NCBI GenBank assembly: GCA_018399015.1
Contig: CP073761.1
Span: 2,914,001 to 2,978,000, forward strand
Source of the DNA: Cyanobium sp. M30B3
GTDB lineage: Bacteria > Cyanobacteriota > Cyanobacteriia > PCC-6307 > Cyanobiaceae
Direction of reading: 5' to 3'
Length of the DNA stretch: 64,000 bases
A program made the translations under genes and the position numbers. The notes beneath the pieces were generated by a model. That model did not search any database. It was not told the DNA's origin and saw only the letters and a program-made list of their open reading frames with translations. The number at the start of each line of letters is the position of its first letter. Positions within the stretch are counted from its first letter, which is position 1. This document shows positions 52,415 through 62,444 of the stretch, piece by piece.

Positions 52415-53455
52415 ATGCGCCGTTCCGTCCGTGAGGCCATTGTCGGTTTCTCCCTGCTGGCCGCCATCTCCAGTGCCGTAGGCCTGAGCATGTGGCTGCG
52501 GGGCCTGTCCCTCACCCGTCAGCACTGGACGGTGGAAGCGCGCTTCGCCCAGGCCGACGGCCTGGCCGTGCGCTCCCCGGTGGTGTATCGCGGCGTGATG
52601 GTGGGCACGGTACGTTCCGTGGCGATCAGCTCGGCAGCTGTGGTTGCCGAACTGGAAATCACCAATCCACGCCTGCGCCTGGCCCAACCCACCGTGGCCG
52701 AGATTGGCCAGGTATCGGTGCTGGGGGGTGAATCTCAGGTGGCACTCGTCAGCCAGGGGGAACCCTTGCCCGACGATGCCCCTAGCCCCAGGGCGAAGAA
52801 CTGCGACAGCAAGCGCATGCTCTGCGATGGCGCCACCATCAAGGGCAGCGAGGGTGCCAGCCTCTCCAGCCTCACCAACCTGATGCACCGCATGCTCAGC
52901 CAGGTGGAGCAGGAACAGCTGGTGGCCAAGGTCACCCAGGTGGCCACGAGCATCGACCAGACCTCCAAGGAAGCCAACGCCTTCCTGAGCGAAGGCCGGG
53001 TGCTGGTGAAGGACGGCGTGGGGCTGGTGCGCGATGGCGTGGGGCTGGTGAACGACGGCAAAGCCCTGGCCAAGGGCCTGGAAGCCTCGGTGCAGGAGGT
53101 GCAGCCCACCCTCACCAACCTCAACGCCAGTTCCGTCCACCTGCGCCGGTTGCTGGCCTCCATCGACAACCCCAAGGTGGTGGAGGATCTGCAGCAGACG
53201 ATGGCCAATGCCGAGAGGCTCACCGCCCAGTGGGAGGCCGTGGGCGGGGACGTGCACCGGCTCACGGGCGACCCCGGTTTCATGAATGGCCTGCGCAGCC
53301 TGGCCGTGGGGCTGGGGCAGTTCTTCGACGAGCTCTACCCGGCCCAGACCGGCGCCGCGAAGGACAAGGCGGCTCGGGATGCGGCCCGCCAGCAGCAGCA
53401 GGAGGCGTTGCAGCAGCAGAACAACCCGCCAGCCGGCACCGTCAAGCCCCGCTGA
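52415..53455 (+). CDS. mlaD: MlaD/MCE family lipid-transport protein
   Basis: 346 residues, 2 bp after mlaF. An N-terminal anchor helix (IVGFSLLAAISSAVGLSMWL), then the MCE domain: FAQADGLAVRSPVVYRGVMVGTV. A long helical C-terminus with heptad-like VKDGVGLVRDGVGLVNDG repeats could form a coiled coil or tunnel, ending in a Gln-rich tail. Periplasmic lipid-carrying part of the transporter. Confidence 0.92.
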   Translation: MRRSVREAIVGFSLLAAISSAVGLSMWLRGLSLTRQHWTVEARFAQADGLAVRSPVVYRGVMVGTVRSVAISSAAVVAELEITNPRLRLAQPTVAEIGQVSVLGGESQVALVSQGEPLPDDAPSPRAKNCDSKRMLCDGATIKGSEGASLSSLTNLMHRMLSQVEQEQLVAKVTQVATSIDQTSKEANAFLSEGRVLVKDGVGLVRDGVGLVNDGKALAKGLEASVQEVQPTLTNLNASSVHLRRLLASIDNPKVVEDLQQTMANAERLTAQWEAVGGDVHRLTGDPGFMNGLRSLAVGLGQFFDELYPAQTGAAKDKAARDAARQQQQEALQQQNNPPAGTVKPR

Positions 53456-53456
53456 T

Positions 53457-55646
53457 TCACACCCCGGAAATCGCCTCCATGGCGATGGCGGCGATCGCCT
53501 GGTCGCTCGCCTTGGGCAACTGCACATATTTACCACCGGCCGCCTCGGCCAGGTCCTTGCCCATGCCGCTGCCGATGAACTTGCGCTCGGTGTCGATCAC
53601 CAGCAGCTTGATGCCCAGGGCCCGGTAGCGGCTGGCCACCTGCTTCACCTCCTCCTTGAGGTCCACCGGCTCCTCGCCCTCCAGCTGGGGCTGGCCCAGG
53701 GAGCGGCTGAGGGGCACATTGCCGCGGCCATCGGTGATCGCCACCACCACCACCTGGCCCAGATCGCCCGTGGCCAGGGCGTTGGCGCCCACCCGAGCCG
53801 CCTGGGAGAGGCCGTGGGCCAGGGGTGAGCCGCCGCCGCAGGGCATCGATTCCAGGCGCCGGCGCGCGGCGGTGATCGAGCGGGTGGGGGGCAGCAGCAC
53901 CTCGGCCTGCTCGCCGCGGAAGGGGATCAGGGCCACCTCGTCGCGGTTTTCGTAGGCCTCGGTGAGCAGCCGGATCACGGCGCCCTTGGCGCTCTGCATG
54001 CGGTTGAGCGCCATCGAGCCACTGGCATCCACCAGGAAGATCACCAGGGCACCGGCCTTGCGCTGCAGCTGCTTGGCCCGCAGGTCGCCGTCCTCCACCA
54101 CCACCTTGCGATGGGGCTCCCGTTCGCGACGGGATTTCTGGTATGGCGCTGCGGCCCGGAGGGTCGCATCGACAGCAATGCGCTTCACCGGGCCGCGGGG
54201 CAGCATCGGCTTCACGTAGCGGCCGCGGGAATCGCTGAACACCACGGCCCGGCTGCCGCTGCCGCCGCTCCTGGCCTTGGCGGCACCGAACAGCAGCAGG
54301 TCGGGGTCGATCGCCACCGCCTCGGGATCGAGCAGAAACTCCTCGGGCACCTGGGGGGGTGGCTGATCCTCGGGGGTCTCGTCCTGGTCGTCGGGCTCGT
54401 CGCTGTCGTCGTCTTCGGGCTCGTCGGGCTCCCGCTCGTTCTCCGGCGGCTCGGGGTCTTCGGGCGGCTGCTCACCCTGGGGCGGCGGCGGTGGCGGCGG
54501 CGGCTCCAGGGGCTGCTCGGGATCGGGGGGCGGCAGCTGGGAGGCGCGGGGGGCGATCACCAGGCGCACGGCCACCTGCAGATCGTCGGCCTCCACCCGG
54601 TCGCGGCCGCTCAGGGCGGCGTGGGCACGGGCCACCCGCACCGCATACAGCTCGCTGCGGTGGCCCTCCACGCCGCCTCTGAGGGCCTCGTTCACCAGGT
54701 AGGCGATCTGCTCACGGCTGATCTGCACATCCGGCAGCCACTGGCGGGCCAGCAGCAGCTGGGTGGCCAGGGCGTCGCTCTCCTCCTGCCACTTGGCGCG
54801 GAAGCTGTCGCTGGTTTCGGCATGCTCCATGGCGCTGCGGCTGATCTCCACCCGCTGCTCCAGATCGAGCACCTGGTTGGCGCTCAGGCAGATGGCGAAG
54901 CGATCGAGCAGGTGGTCGCGCACCGCCCCCTCCTCGGGGTTGAAGGTGGCGATCAGCAGGCAGCGGCAGGGGTGGCTCAGGCTCAGCCCCTCGCGCTCGA
55001 TCCGGTTCTCACCGCTGCCCACCGCCGCCAGCAGCAGGTTGGTGATCGTGTCGTCGAGCAGGTTGAGCTCATCCACATAGAGCACGCCCCGGTGCGCCTC
55101 GGCCAGCAGGCCCGGCTGGAACACGGCCTGGCCACTGGCCAGCGAGGCGGTGACATCCACCGAGCCCACCAGCCGGTCTTCGGTGATGCCCAGGGGCACC
55201 TGCACGAACGGCGCCGGGATCACCCTGGTGGGCAGCAGGGCGGCCGGGTCGCTGCCCGTGGGATCGGCGCCGAGGTCGGTGAGCCGCCGGCGGGTGGGCT
55301 CGTCCCAGTCGTCGGGACGCTGGGGATCGATGTTGAGGCCGGCGGGAACCGGTTGGCCAGGCACCGTGCTGCCGCCGGCGGCAGTGCCGAGATCGAGCAC
55401 GTCGATCGGTGGCAGCAGGGCATGCAGCCCGCGCGCCAGCACGGATTTGCCAGTGCCGCGGCCGCCGGCGATCACCACCCCACCCAGGCCCGGATCCACC
55501 GCCGCCAGCAGCAGGGCCAGCTTCAGCGTGCCGTGGCCGGTGATGGCCGCCAGGGGAAAGGCGCGGGCGGCGGCACTGGCGGCCGAAGCGGAGCTGCCGC
55601 TTCCCCAGGCAGACGATGCACCGGCAACCGATCCGCTTGCAACCAT
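53457..55646 (-). CDS. chlD: Magnesium chelatase subunit D
   Basis: 729 residues. N-terminal AAA+ domain with GGRGTGKS (61-68) and [14 protein letters not shown]; a Pro/Glu/Asp-rich linker at about 375-430; C-terminal von Willebrand A domain with [16 protein letters not shown]. It forms the ATPase-side complex with ChlI for inserting Mg into protoporphyrin IX. Length is normal. The start ATG 55646 shares its bases with a possible folK start on the other strand (CCATGG). Confidence 0.96.
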   Translation of the reverse strand: MVASGSVAGASSAWGSGSSASAASAAARAFPLAAITGHGTLKLALLLAAVDPGLGGVVIAGGRGTGKSVLARGLHALLPPIDVLDLGTAAGGSTVPGQPVPAGLNIDPQRPDDWDEPTRRRLTDLGADPTGSDPAALLPTRVIPAPFVQVPLGITEDRLVGSVDVTASLASGQAVFQPGLLAEAHRGVLYVDELNLLDDTITNLLLAAVGSGENRIEREGLSLSHPCRCLLIATFNPEEGAVRDHLLDRFAICLSANQVLDLEQRVEISRSAMEHAETSDSFRAKWQEESDALATQLLLARQWLPDVQISREQIAYLVNEALRGGVEGHRSELYAVRVARAHAALSGRDRVEADDLQVAVRLVIAPRASQLPPPDPEQPLEPPPPPPPPQGEQPPEDPEPPENEREPDEPEDDDSDEPDDQDETPEDQPPPQVPEEFLLDPEAVAIDPDLLLFGAAKARSGGSGSRAVVFSDSRGRYVKPMLPRGPVKRIAVDATLRAAAPYQKSRREREPHRKVVVEDGDLRAKQLQRKAGALVIFLVDASGSMALNRMQSAKGAVIRLLTEAYENRDEVALIPFRGEQAEVLLPPTRSITAARRRLESMPCGGGSPLAHGLSQAARVGANALATGDLGQVVVVAITDGRGNVPLSRSLGQPQLEGEEPVDLKEEVKQVASRYRALGIKLLVIDTERKFIGSGMGKDLAEAAGGKYVQLPKASDQAIAAIAMEAISGV

Positions 55647-55668
55647 GGAGTGGCCTGGGCCCTGTGTC

Positions 55669-56301
55669 GTGAGTGCCAGTCTCGCTGATCAAGCCGGAGG
55701 GCCCGCGCCCGGCCGCAGCGCAGGCCTGGCGATCGCCCTGGGGGCGAACCTGCCCAGTCCGGCCGGGCCGCCCCTGGCCACCCTGCTGGCCGTGCGCCCG
55801 CTGCTGGAGACGCTGTTGAGGGGACTCGTGGCGGCACGGGAGGCAGCGGTGCACTGGTCGCCGCTGTTTCGCACGGCACCGGTGGGCGGCCCCCCCGGCC
55901 AACCGGACTACCTCAATGCCGCCGTGCTGCTGAGCCCGGCGGAACCGCCCACCCCCGCCGCAGCCCTGGAGCTGCTGAAGGGCCTGCAGGGGCTCGAACA
56001 ACGCTTCGCGCGCCGGCGCCACCAGCACTGGGGGCCGCGCAGCCTCGACCTCGACCTGCTCTGGTGGGGCGATCTGCGCAGCCGCAGCCAAGCCCTGGCG
56101 CTGCCCCACCCGCGGCTGCAGGAGCGCAGCTTTGTGCTGGCTCCCCTGGCGGCGATCGACCCCGCCCTGGTGCCGCCGGGTGCAGACGCGGCGGCGGCGG
56201 CGCTGCTGGCCCGGCTGGAGGCCGCCGGATCCGAGCCCGCACCGGAGCGGCTCGCGGGCCGCCCGGGCTGGCCTGAGGGGGCACAGGCAGCCAACGCCTG
56301 A
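55669..56301 (+). CDS. folK: 2-amino-4-hydroxy-6-hydroxymethyldihydropteridine diphosphokinase
   Basis: 210 residues from GTG 55669. [54 protein letters not shown] with the catalytic Asp pair and [16 protein letters not shown] give the HPPK fold. Folate pathway. ATG 55645 in the same frame would add eight residues and overlap the chlD start on the other strand. Confidence 0.92.
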   Translation: MSASLADQAGGPAPGRSAGLAIALGANLPSPAGPPLATLLAVRPLLETLLRGLVAAREAAVHWSPLFRTAPVGGPPGQPDYLNAAVLLSPAEPPTPAAALELLKGLQGLEQRFARRRHQHWGPRSLDLDLLWWGDLRSRSQALALPHPRLQERSFVLAPLAAIDPALVPPGADAAAAALLARLEAAGSEPAPERLAGRPGWPEGAQAANA

Positions 56302-56355
56302 GCCCCGCGCTGGAAGCGCCTGCGCGATGCTGGCTCCACCGCTGCCCAGCTGCCG

Positions 56356-56916
56356 ATGGCGCCCCTGCCGCCCCCCGAGCCCGCGCGCCACCTGGAAACC
56401 ACCGCGAGCCTGGATGCCCGCAAGCTGCGCTTCGAGGTGAACCGGATGCAGCTGCCGATGGGGGTGGAGGGCAGCTTCGGCGTGATCCGCCATCCCGGCG
56501 CCTCGCTGGCGGTGCCCGTGCTGGACGACGGCCGGGTGGTGATCCTGCGCCAGTACCGCTTCGCCGTGGCCACCCGGCTGCTGGAATTCCCTGCCGGCAC
56601 CCTCGATCCGGGCGAGACGCCCCTGGGCACGATGCAGCGGGAGCTGCAGGAGGAGGCCGGATACAGCGCCACGCGCTGGGATCCACTGGGGGCGATGTTG
56701 CCCTGTCCGGGCTATTCCGACGAGGTGATCCACCTGTTCCTGGCCCGCGAGCTCACCCGCCTGGAGCAGCCCCCCGCCGGTGACGACGACGAAGACCTGG
56801 AGGTGCTGCTGATGGAGCCGGGGCAACTGGATGCGGCCCTGGCCAGCGGCGATGAGTACCTCGACGGCAAGAGCGTGACCGCCTGGCTGCGGGCCAAGCA
56901 GCTGCTGGGGCTCTGA
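56356..56916 (+). CDS. NUDIX hydrolase, ADP-ribose pyrophosphatase type
   Basis: 186 residues. The full NUDIX box is present, from GTLDPGETPLG to RELQEEAGY, after FPAG as in ADP-ribose pyrophosphatases; VVILRQYRFAV is typical too. Hydrolyses ADP-ribose or related sugar nucleotides. Rightward after folK, 54 bp apart. Confidence 0.88.
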   Translation: MAPLPPPEPARHLETTASLDARKLRFEVNRMQLPMGVEGSFGVIRHPGASLAVPVLDDGRVVILRQYRFAVATRLLEFPAGTLDPGETPLGTMQRELQEEAGYSATRWDPLGAMLPCPGYSDEVIHLFLARELTRLEQPPAGDDDEDLEVLLMEPGQLDAALASGDEYLDGKSVTAWLRAKQLLGL

Positions 56917-56949
56917 CCGACTGCCGCAACGCCCCGCCACTGCCCCTCC

Positions 56950-58491
56950 ATGACTCCACCCCGCTGGCTGTTCTGGCACCGCCGCGACCTGCGCCTGGCC
57001 GACAACCTGGGTCTGGCGGCCGCCGCCCGGACCACCCCGGCAGTGACCGGGTTGTTCGTGCTGGATCCGGCGATCCTCGAGGCCCGCGCCCCTACGGCCA
57101 TCCCGGGCGAGCTGCCGGCGGTGGCGCCGGCGCGGCTCTGGTTTCTCCAGGAGAGCCTGCGGGAGCTGGCGGCGGCCTGGCGCGAGGCCGGCAGCCGGCT
57201 GCTGATCGTGCAGGGGGATCCGGAAGCGCTGCTGCCTCGCGTCGCCGCGGCCCTGGGGGCGGAGGTGGTGGCCTGGAACCGGGATGTGGAGCCCTATGGG
57301 CGCGAGCGCGACCGGCGGGTGGCGCGGGCGCTGCAGCGCGAGGGCCGCAAGGTGCTGGCCGGCTGGGACCAGCTGCTGGTGGAGCCCGAGGCCCTGAGCA
57401 CCGGTGCCGGCGAGCCCTACCGGGTGTATGGGCCCTACTGGCGCAGCTGGCGCCGGCGGGTGGAGCACCTGGAGGCCCTCGGCTCCGCCGCCTCGGGCGG
57501 CCTGGAGCCTCTGCCGGCCCCGGGTGCCCTGATCGACTGCGATCCCGCTTCGCTCGCCGGCCTGCCCGTGGTGAGTCTGGAGACCGGGGGGGCCACCCCG
57601 AGCCTGCTGAGCCACGGCTTCGAGGGCGCCGACCTCTGCCCTTGCCGGCCGGGGGAGGCCGCGGCCCAGGCCCAACTCGAAACCTTCTGCGCCGGCGCGA
57701 GCCGTGGCGGCAGCGGCCGCAGCGCCCCCCTGCTCCACTACGACGAGGGCCGCAACATCCCCGGCGAGGCCGGCACCTCAGCCCTGAGCGCAGCCCTGAA
57801 GTTCGGCACGCTCAGTCCGCGCCAGGCCTGGGCAGCGGCCCAGCAGGCCCGACAGACCGTGGCCGCCCTGGGGGGCGCCGGGGAGTCCCTGGCCTCAATC
57901 CAGGTGTGGGAGCAGGAGCTGGCCTGGCGCGAGTTCTATCAACAGGCCCTGTTCCACTTCCCCGAGCTGGCCGAAGGGCCCTACCGGCCCCAGTGGCGCG
58001 CCTTCCCCTGGGAGAACGACGCGCAGCGCTTCGCCGCCTGGCGCGACGGGCTCACCGGCATGCCGATCATCGACGCGGCCATGCGCCAGCTCAATGGGAG
58101 CGGCTGGATGCACAACCGCTGCCGCATGATCGTGGCCTCCTTCCTGGTGAAGGACCTGATCTGCGACTGGCGCTGGGGCGAGGCGGCCTTCATGGCCCGG
58201 CTGGTGGATGGCGACCTGGCCGCCAACAACGGCGGCTGGCAGTGGAGTGCCAGCAGCGGCATGGACCCCAAGCCCCTGCGCATCTTCAACCCGGCCACCC
58301 AGGCGGGCAAGTTCGACGCCGAGGCCCGCTACATCCGCCACTGGCTGCCGGAGCTGAAGCACGTGAGCACCCGTGACCTGCTCAGCGGTGAGATTGCCCC
58401 GCTGGAGCGGCGGGGCTATCCGGCCCCGCTGGTGAGCCACAAGCTGCAGCAGGCGCGCTTCAAGGCGCTCTACGCCACGATCAGGGGCTGA
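56950..58491 (+). CDS. phr: Deoxyribodipyrimidine photolyase
   Basis: 513 residues. N-terminal Rossmann domain for an antenna pigment (WLFWHRRDLRLADNLGL); C-terminal FAD domain with WEQELAWREFYQQ, MRQLNGSGWMHNR, MIVASFLVKDLICDWRWGE and NNGGWQWSASSGMDPKP. Repairs UV cyclobutane dimers using blue light. The set of Trp residues typical for electron transfer to FAD is present. Follows the NUDIX gene by 33 bp. Confidence 0.95.
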   Translation: MTPPRWLFWHRRDLRLADNLGLAAAARTTPAVTGLFVLDPAILEARAPTAIPGELPAVAPARLWFLQESLRELAAAWREAGSRLLIVQGDPEALLPRVAAALGAEVVAWNRDVEPYGRERDRRVARALQREGRKVLAGWDQLLVEPEALSTGAGEPYRVYGPYWRSWRRRVEHLEALGSAASGGLEPLPAPGALIDCDPASLAGLPVVSLETGGATPSLLSHGFEGADLCPCRPGEAAAQAQLETFCAGASRGGSGRSAPLLHYDEGRNIPGEAGTSALSAALKFGTLSPRQAWAAAQQARQTVAALGGAGESLASIQVWEQELAWREFYQQALFHFPELAEGPYRPQWRAFPWENDAQRFAAWRDGLTGMPIIDAAMRQLNGSGWMHNRCRMIVASFLVKDLICDWRWGEAAFMARLVDGDLAANNGGWQWSASSGMDPKPLRIFNPATQAGKFDAEARYIRHWLPELKHVSTRDLLSGEIAPLERRGYPAPLVSHKLQQARFKALYATIRG

Positions 58492-58528
58492 AGCCAGGGC
58501 TTGAGGCCCGGAGCGGCGAGCTGCGGAG

Positions 58529-59743
58529 CTAGGCCGCAACGGCAGCGGTGGCCTGCACCATGGCGCGCAACACCTCCACCACCCGCTGCTGCTGCACAGC
58601 GCTGAGCTCCGGGAAGATCGGCAGGCTGAGCACCTCGGCGCAGAGCCGCTCGGTGACCGGCAGGGAACCGGGCCCGTAGCCCAGCTCGGCGTAGGCCGGC
58701 TGACGATGGATCGGGATCGGGTAATAGATGATCGTGCTCACGCCGGCATCCTGGAGCTGCCGCTGCAGCCAGTCGCGGCAGCAGCCCTCTGGCAGGCCGA
58801 ACACAGAGCTGTCGGCGGAAGGGGTGCACCCCGCTGCGGCCGCGCCACAGGCCGGAGAGCCGGCGGGGCAGAGTGGCACCCGCACCACGAACTGGTTCCA
58901 GCTGTGGCCAGCGGGGCCCCCATCGGGTAACTGCAGCAGGGGCAGGCCGTCCAGCTGCTGTTGGTAGCGGGCGGCGATTCCCCGGCGCTGCTCCACCCAG
59001 CGGGGCAGGTGGGGCAGCTTCACCGCCAGCACGGCGGCCTGGATGGCATCGAGGCGGCTGTTGTAGCCCAGCTGGGTGTGCAGGTAACGGCGCGGCATGC
59101 CATGCACCGCCAGCTGGCGGATCGTCTGGGCCAGCTCGGGATCGCGGCAGGTCACAGCACCACCATCGCCGGCACCGCCGAGGTTCTTGGTGGGGAAGAA
59201 GCTGAAGCAGCCCAGATCCCCCCAGCTGCCCACCGGCCGGCCGGCCCAGCTGGCACCCGTGGCCTGGGCGCAGTCCTCCACCACCTTGAGGCCATGGCGG
59301 GCGGCGATGGCGCACACCCGCTCCATATCCACGGGGCGACCGAACAGATGCACCGGCAGCAATGCCCTGGTGGCCGGCGTGATCGCCGCCTCCAGTTGAT
59401 CGAGATCGATCAGATAGCTGCGGGGGTCCACATCCACGAACACCGGTGTGGCACCCACACCGCTGATCGCCTCAGCGGTGGCAAAAAAGCTGAAGGCGGT
59501 GGTGATCACCTCATCCCCCGGGCCAATCCCCAGGCTGCGCAGGGCGAGCACCAGGGCATCGGTGCCGCTGTTGCAGCCCACGGCGTGGGGAACGCCGATC
59601 GCGGCCGCGAAGGCCTGCTCAAAGCCGGCGATCACGCCCCCGCCGATGTACTGGCCGCTGTGCAACACCTGCAACACGGCCTGATCAAGGTCTTCAGCGA
59701 GAGCCTTGAGCTGCTCGTTGAGACTGAAAGGGGGCACTTGCAT
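58529..59743 (-). CDS. DegT/DnrJ/EryC1/StrS family sugar aminotransferase
   Basis: 404 residues from ATG 59743. GCNSGTDALVLALRSLGIG, the PLP lysine in FSFFPTKNLGG, HGMPRRYLHTQLGYNSRLDA and IIYYPIPIHRQPAY are family motifs. Makes amino sugars for surface glycans on nucleotide-sugar substrates. A short Cys/Gly/Ala-rich insert (CPAGSPACGAAAAGC) at about 297-311 is unusual. It converges with the photolyase gene. Confidence 0.92.
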   Translation of the reverse strand: MQVPPFSLNEQLKALAEDLDQAVLQVLHSGQYIGGGVIAGFEQAFAAAIGVPHAVGCNSGTDALVLALRSLGIGPGDEVITTAFSFFATAEAISGVGATPVFVDVDPRSYLIDLDQLEAAITPATRALLPVHLFGRPVDMERVCAIAARHGLKVVEDCAQATGASWAGRPVGSWGDLGCFSFFPTKNLGGAGDGGAVTCRDPELAQTIRQLAVHGMPRRYLHTQLGYNSRLDAIQAAVLAVKLPHLPRWVEQRRGIAARYQQQLDGLPLLQLPDGGPAGHSWNQFVVRVPLCPAGSPACGAAAAGCTPSADSSVFGLPEGCCRDWLQRQLQDAGVSTIIYYPIPIHRQPAYAELGYGPGSLPVTERLCAEVLSLPIFPELSAVQQQRVVEVLRAMVQATAAVAA

Positions 59744-59776
59744 GGCGGCCAGGTTAGGCATGCAAAAGGCTGCAGA

Positions 59777-60382
59777 TCAGCGCGCCCATTCCGGTTCCTC
59801 ACCCGGTCGCCACTTGATGTTGCAGCCGATGGCAGGGCGCTGCTCGCCGGGCACCGGCTGGCCGGCCAGCACGGCGGCGATGGCGGCGCGGATGTCAGCG
59901 CCATTGCAGGGCAGCGCGCTGCCGGGGCGGCTGGCATCGAACTGACCCCGGTACACCAGGCGGTGCTGCTGCGCGGCTTGATCCCAGGCATAGAGAAAGG
60001 GATCGGGGGTGCAGGCGGCGCTGAACGCCCTGGCCAGCTGCTGGTCGGCGTCGAACAGGTAGGGGAAGCCCCAGCCCTGGCCCCGGGCCTGGGCCCGCAG
60101 GCCCTCGGGGCCGTCCTGGGGGTGGGTGAGGACGCTGTTGCTGGAAATGGCCAGCAGCTGCAGGGCCGGAAAATCCCTCTCCAGACGGCCGATCTCAGCC
60201 TCCACGTGCTTCACGAACGGGCAGTGGGCGCAGATGAACAGCACCAGCAGCGGCCCCGCCGGCAGGGGCGGCAGGGGATCGCCGCTCACCGGAACAGCCG
60301 TGCGCTGCTGCAGGGCCTCCAACAGCGCCTGGCGGGGCAGGGGCGTGCCCAGCGGCACCATCTGGGAGGGGGTGAGGGCCAT
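59777..60382 (-). CDS. Thioredoxin-fold protein (peroxiredoxin-like)
   Basis: 201 residues from ATG 60382. LLVLFICAHCPFVKHVEAEI carries CAHC in place of the thioredoxin CxxC, followed by AISSNSVLTHPQDGPEGLRA and the AFSAACTPDPFLYAWD turn. This layout is common in bacteria for thioredoxin-like proteins of unknown substrate. The end lies 33 bp from the aminotransferase start. Cytosolic. Confidence 0.85.
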   Translation of the reverse strand: MALTPSQMVPLGTPLPRQALLEALQQRTAVPVSGDPLPPLPAGPLLVLFICAHCPFVKHVEAEIGRLERDFPALQLLAISSNSVLTHPQDGPEGLRAQARGQGWGFPYLFDADQQLARAFSAACTPDPFLYAWDQAAQQHRLVYRGQFDASRPGSALPCNGADIRAAIAAVLAGQPVPGEQRPAIGCNIKWRPGEEPEWAR

Positions 60383-60484
60383 CGATCCAGGGCGGCTGGG
60401 CCGAGTGTGGCGCGCAGGTGCCCGGCACTGCACCGCGACCGCAACGGTTGCTGCAACATCAGGGGCGTTGCCGGCCTGCTGTCG

Positions 60485-61066
60485 ATGCTTCGCCACCCGC
60501 CCCTGCGGCGCGTCTGCCTGGGGGTTGCTGCCCTGCTGGGCCTGCTGGCTTCGGGCTGCACGCCCGCCCACCAGCGGGCCAGCTGGGCCATCTATCCGCT
60601 GCCGCGCCAGCAGCCCCACGACGGGGTGGCGGTGGTGAACCAGCCGGATGGCTACGGCCTGCACATCTGGATCGATGCCGACCTCAGCGAGGGCGGCGTC
60701 TGTCAGCCCCGCTGGCGGCCGGATGCGGCCCGGCTGTTCAACGGCAATGGCTCGGCGCCATTCAGCTCCGGCCTGGCCACGCGGGAGGAGTTCTTCCAGG
60801 CCGTGGCGCGCCGGGACGTGCGCCGGGTGCTGCGGCGCGAGAGTGAGGCGCTCTGCCGGACACGGGGACCGCAGCGCAGCTTCCGCTGGCAGGACCCTCC
60901 CCGCGAGGCCGGCCAGGTGCGGGAGGAATCCTTCCCCATGCTGCAGGAGCACGAGCTGCTGAGCGACCCCAAGGCGATCGAGACACTGGAGAATCAGCTG
61001 CTCAAACCACCGGCAACACCACCGGCCAGGCCCCCCCAGACCAGGGGCTCCGCCACCCGCCAGTAG
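60485..61066 (+). CDS. Conserved lipoprotein of unknown function
   Basis: 193 residues from ATG 60485. Lipobox LGLLASGC, then RASWAIYPLPRQQPHDGVAV and DGYGLHIWIDADLSEGGVC. Three later cysteines. The last part overlaps the photolyase-like gene on the opposite strand by 73 bp. I do not recognise a functional family. Confidence 0.7.
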   Translation: MLRHPPLRRVCLGVAALLGLLASGCTPAHQRASWAIYPLPRQQPHDGVAVVNQPDGYGLHIWIDADLSEGGVCQPRWRPDAARLFNGNGSAPFSSGLATREEFFQAVARRDVRRVLRRESEALCRTRGPQRSFRWQDPPREAGQVREESFPMLQEHELLSDPKAIETLENQLLKPPATPPARPPQTRGSATRQ

Positions 61067-62406
61067 CGCGAGAAGCGGCGCAGGTCAGGGGCACCCTCGC
61101 CCTCAATGGGGAGGGCCACGAAGGGCTCGGGCTCCAGCACCTGCAGCGGCAGCACCGTCGCCACCCGCCCGGCGATCTGGCGGAAGCGGGGGTCCACAGC
61201 CCGGCTGGTGACGATGCCATCGGCGCCGCTGGCCCGGGCTGCCGCCAGCAGTTCGGCGGCCACATCGCCCTGGGTCACCGCCACGGGCAGCTCGGCCAGG
61301 CACTCCTGCAGGAAGCGCAGCCGCCCTGGCGCCAGCGGTGCGCCGCCCGTGGTGGGGGTGCGGCCTTCGATCAGCTCCTGGTCGAACACGAACAGGGCCG
61401 GAGCGCCGGGGTGGGCACGCAGGGCCGGGTTGGCCGGTCCCAGGGCCTCGCCGTGCAGCCAGAGCAGCGGCCGCCGCGGCGGGGGCCCGGCGACCGGCGA
61501 TGGCGGTGACGGTGACGGTGGCTGTGGCTGTGGCTGTGGCTGTGGCTGTGGCTGTGGCTGTGGCTGCAGCCCTGGAGCGGGACCCGAAGCCTGGGTTGCC
61601 GCCGCCGGATCCGGCGGCCGGAACAGGCGCGCCTGCAGCGCCTCGTAGCTCGCCTCGAACGGGCAGCCGCCGCGGGCCAGCGGACACGCCCGGCAGTACC
61701 GCCCGGAACTGAAGCGCTCCAGGTTGGCGCGGTTGAAGATGTAGGGCTTGTGGCTGAAGCTGCTGGCCACCCACTGCCAGCTGAGGTTGTTGCTGGCGGG
61801 GTCGCCATCGAGCAGGTGCTGCAGGAACCAGCGGGCCCCGGCCTGCCAGCGCACCCGCCGCCAGTGCACCACATAGGCCGCCAGCCACATCCGGGCGTGG
61901 TTGTGCAGCCAGCCGGTGCCGATGAGCTCGGCCACGAAGCCGTCGATGCAGGCGAGCCCCGTTGCCCCTCCGGCGAGATCGGCGGGCAGCCCGGGCGCGT
62001 AGGCCCCGGGCGGGTGGCCGGTGCTGAGCGGTTCCCGGTCGACCCAGATGCCCTCGCCCAGCTGCTGCCAGAGCCGCTGCCAGTAGTCGCGCCAGCCGAG
62101 CTCACGGATCAGCGTCTCGCCGGCGCGGCGCTGGGCCGGGCTCCAGCGCCGGGCAGCGGGCGCGGAGGGGAACAGCTCGCCCTGCAGCGCCGCTTCGGGC
62201 TCGCCCGGGGCCCGCAGGCGCTCGAACACCGCGTCGCGCACCTCCGCCAGGGTGAGCACCCCGTGGCGGATGTAGGGAGAGAGCCGGGTCACGGCCCCAT
62301 CCAGGTGATTGCGGCTGGCGCCGTAGCGGGCCGGATCGATGGCGGCCAGGCGCTGCTCCGCCGCCCGGCGGCCGCCCCTGGCGAAGGGATCTGGCCGGGG
62401 GGTCAT
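60994..62406 (-). CDS. Photolyase-like protein with reversed domain order
   Basis: 470 residues from ATG 62406. The FAD-binding photolyase domain is N-terminal: SRNHLDGAVTRLSPYIRHG, LIRELGWRDYWQRLWQQLG, GTGWLHNHARMWLAAYVVHW, DGDPASNNLSWQW, and cysteines in RYCRACPLARGGCPF. A (PQ)n linker follows, then a Rossmann-like domain (PLLWLHGEALGPANPALRAH, FVFDQELIEGR, LRFLQECLAELPVAV) that is normally at the front of photolyases. Standard photolyases have the opposite order. The role is not known; blue-light sensing or DNA repair is inferred. Confidence 0.85.
   Translation of the reverse strand: MTPRPDPFARGGRRAAEQRLAAIDPARYGASRNHLDGAVTRLSPYIRHGVLTLAEVRDAVFERLRAPGEPEAALQGELFPSAPAARRWSPAQRRAGETLIRELGWRDYWQRLWQQLGEGIWVDREPLSTGHPPGAYAPGLPADLAGGATGLACIDGFVAELIGTGWLHNHARMWLAAYVVHWRRVRWQAGARWFLQHLLDGDPASNNLSWQWVASSFSHKPYIFNRANLERFSSGRYCRACPLARGGCPFEASYEALQARLFRPPDPAAATQASGPAPGLQPQPQPQPQPQPQPQPPSPSPPSPVAGPPPRRPLLWLHGEALGPANPALRAHPGAPALFVFDQELIEGRTPTTGGAPLAPGRLRFLQECLAELPVAVTQGDVAAELLAAARASGADGIVTSRAVDPRFRQIAGRVATVLPLQVLEPEPFVALPIEGEGAPDLRRFSRYWRVAEPLVWGGLAGGVAGGLSS
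61521..61568. repeat. 6-bp tandem repeat coding a Pro-Gln linker
   Basis: Seven copies of GCTGTG and one GCTGCA, continuing into GGTGAC copies. On the minus strand they code (PQ) repeats between the two domains of the photolyase-like protein. Length may vary between strains. Confidence 0.85.
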
Positions 62407-62444
62407 GCTGGATCCTGGGCAGCGGCGTCTGGCTCGATCACGCC

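Noticed and set aside
61338-61712. Frame with (VA)n repeats opposite the photolyase-like gene
   Set aside because: Produced by the GCTGTG repeat read in another frame.
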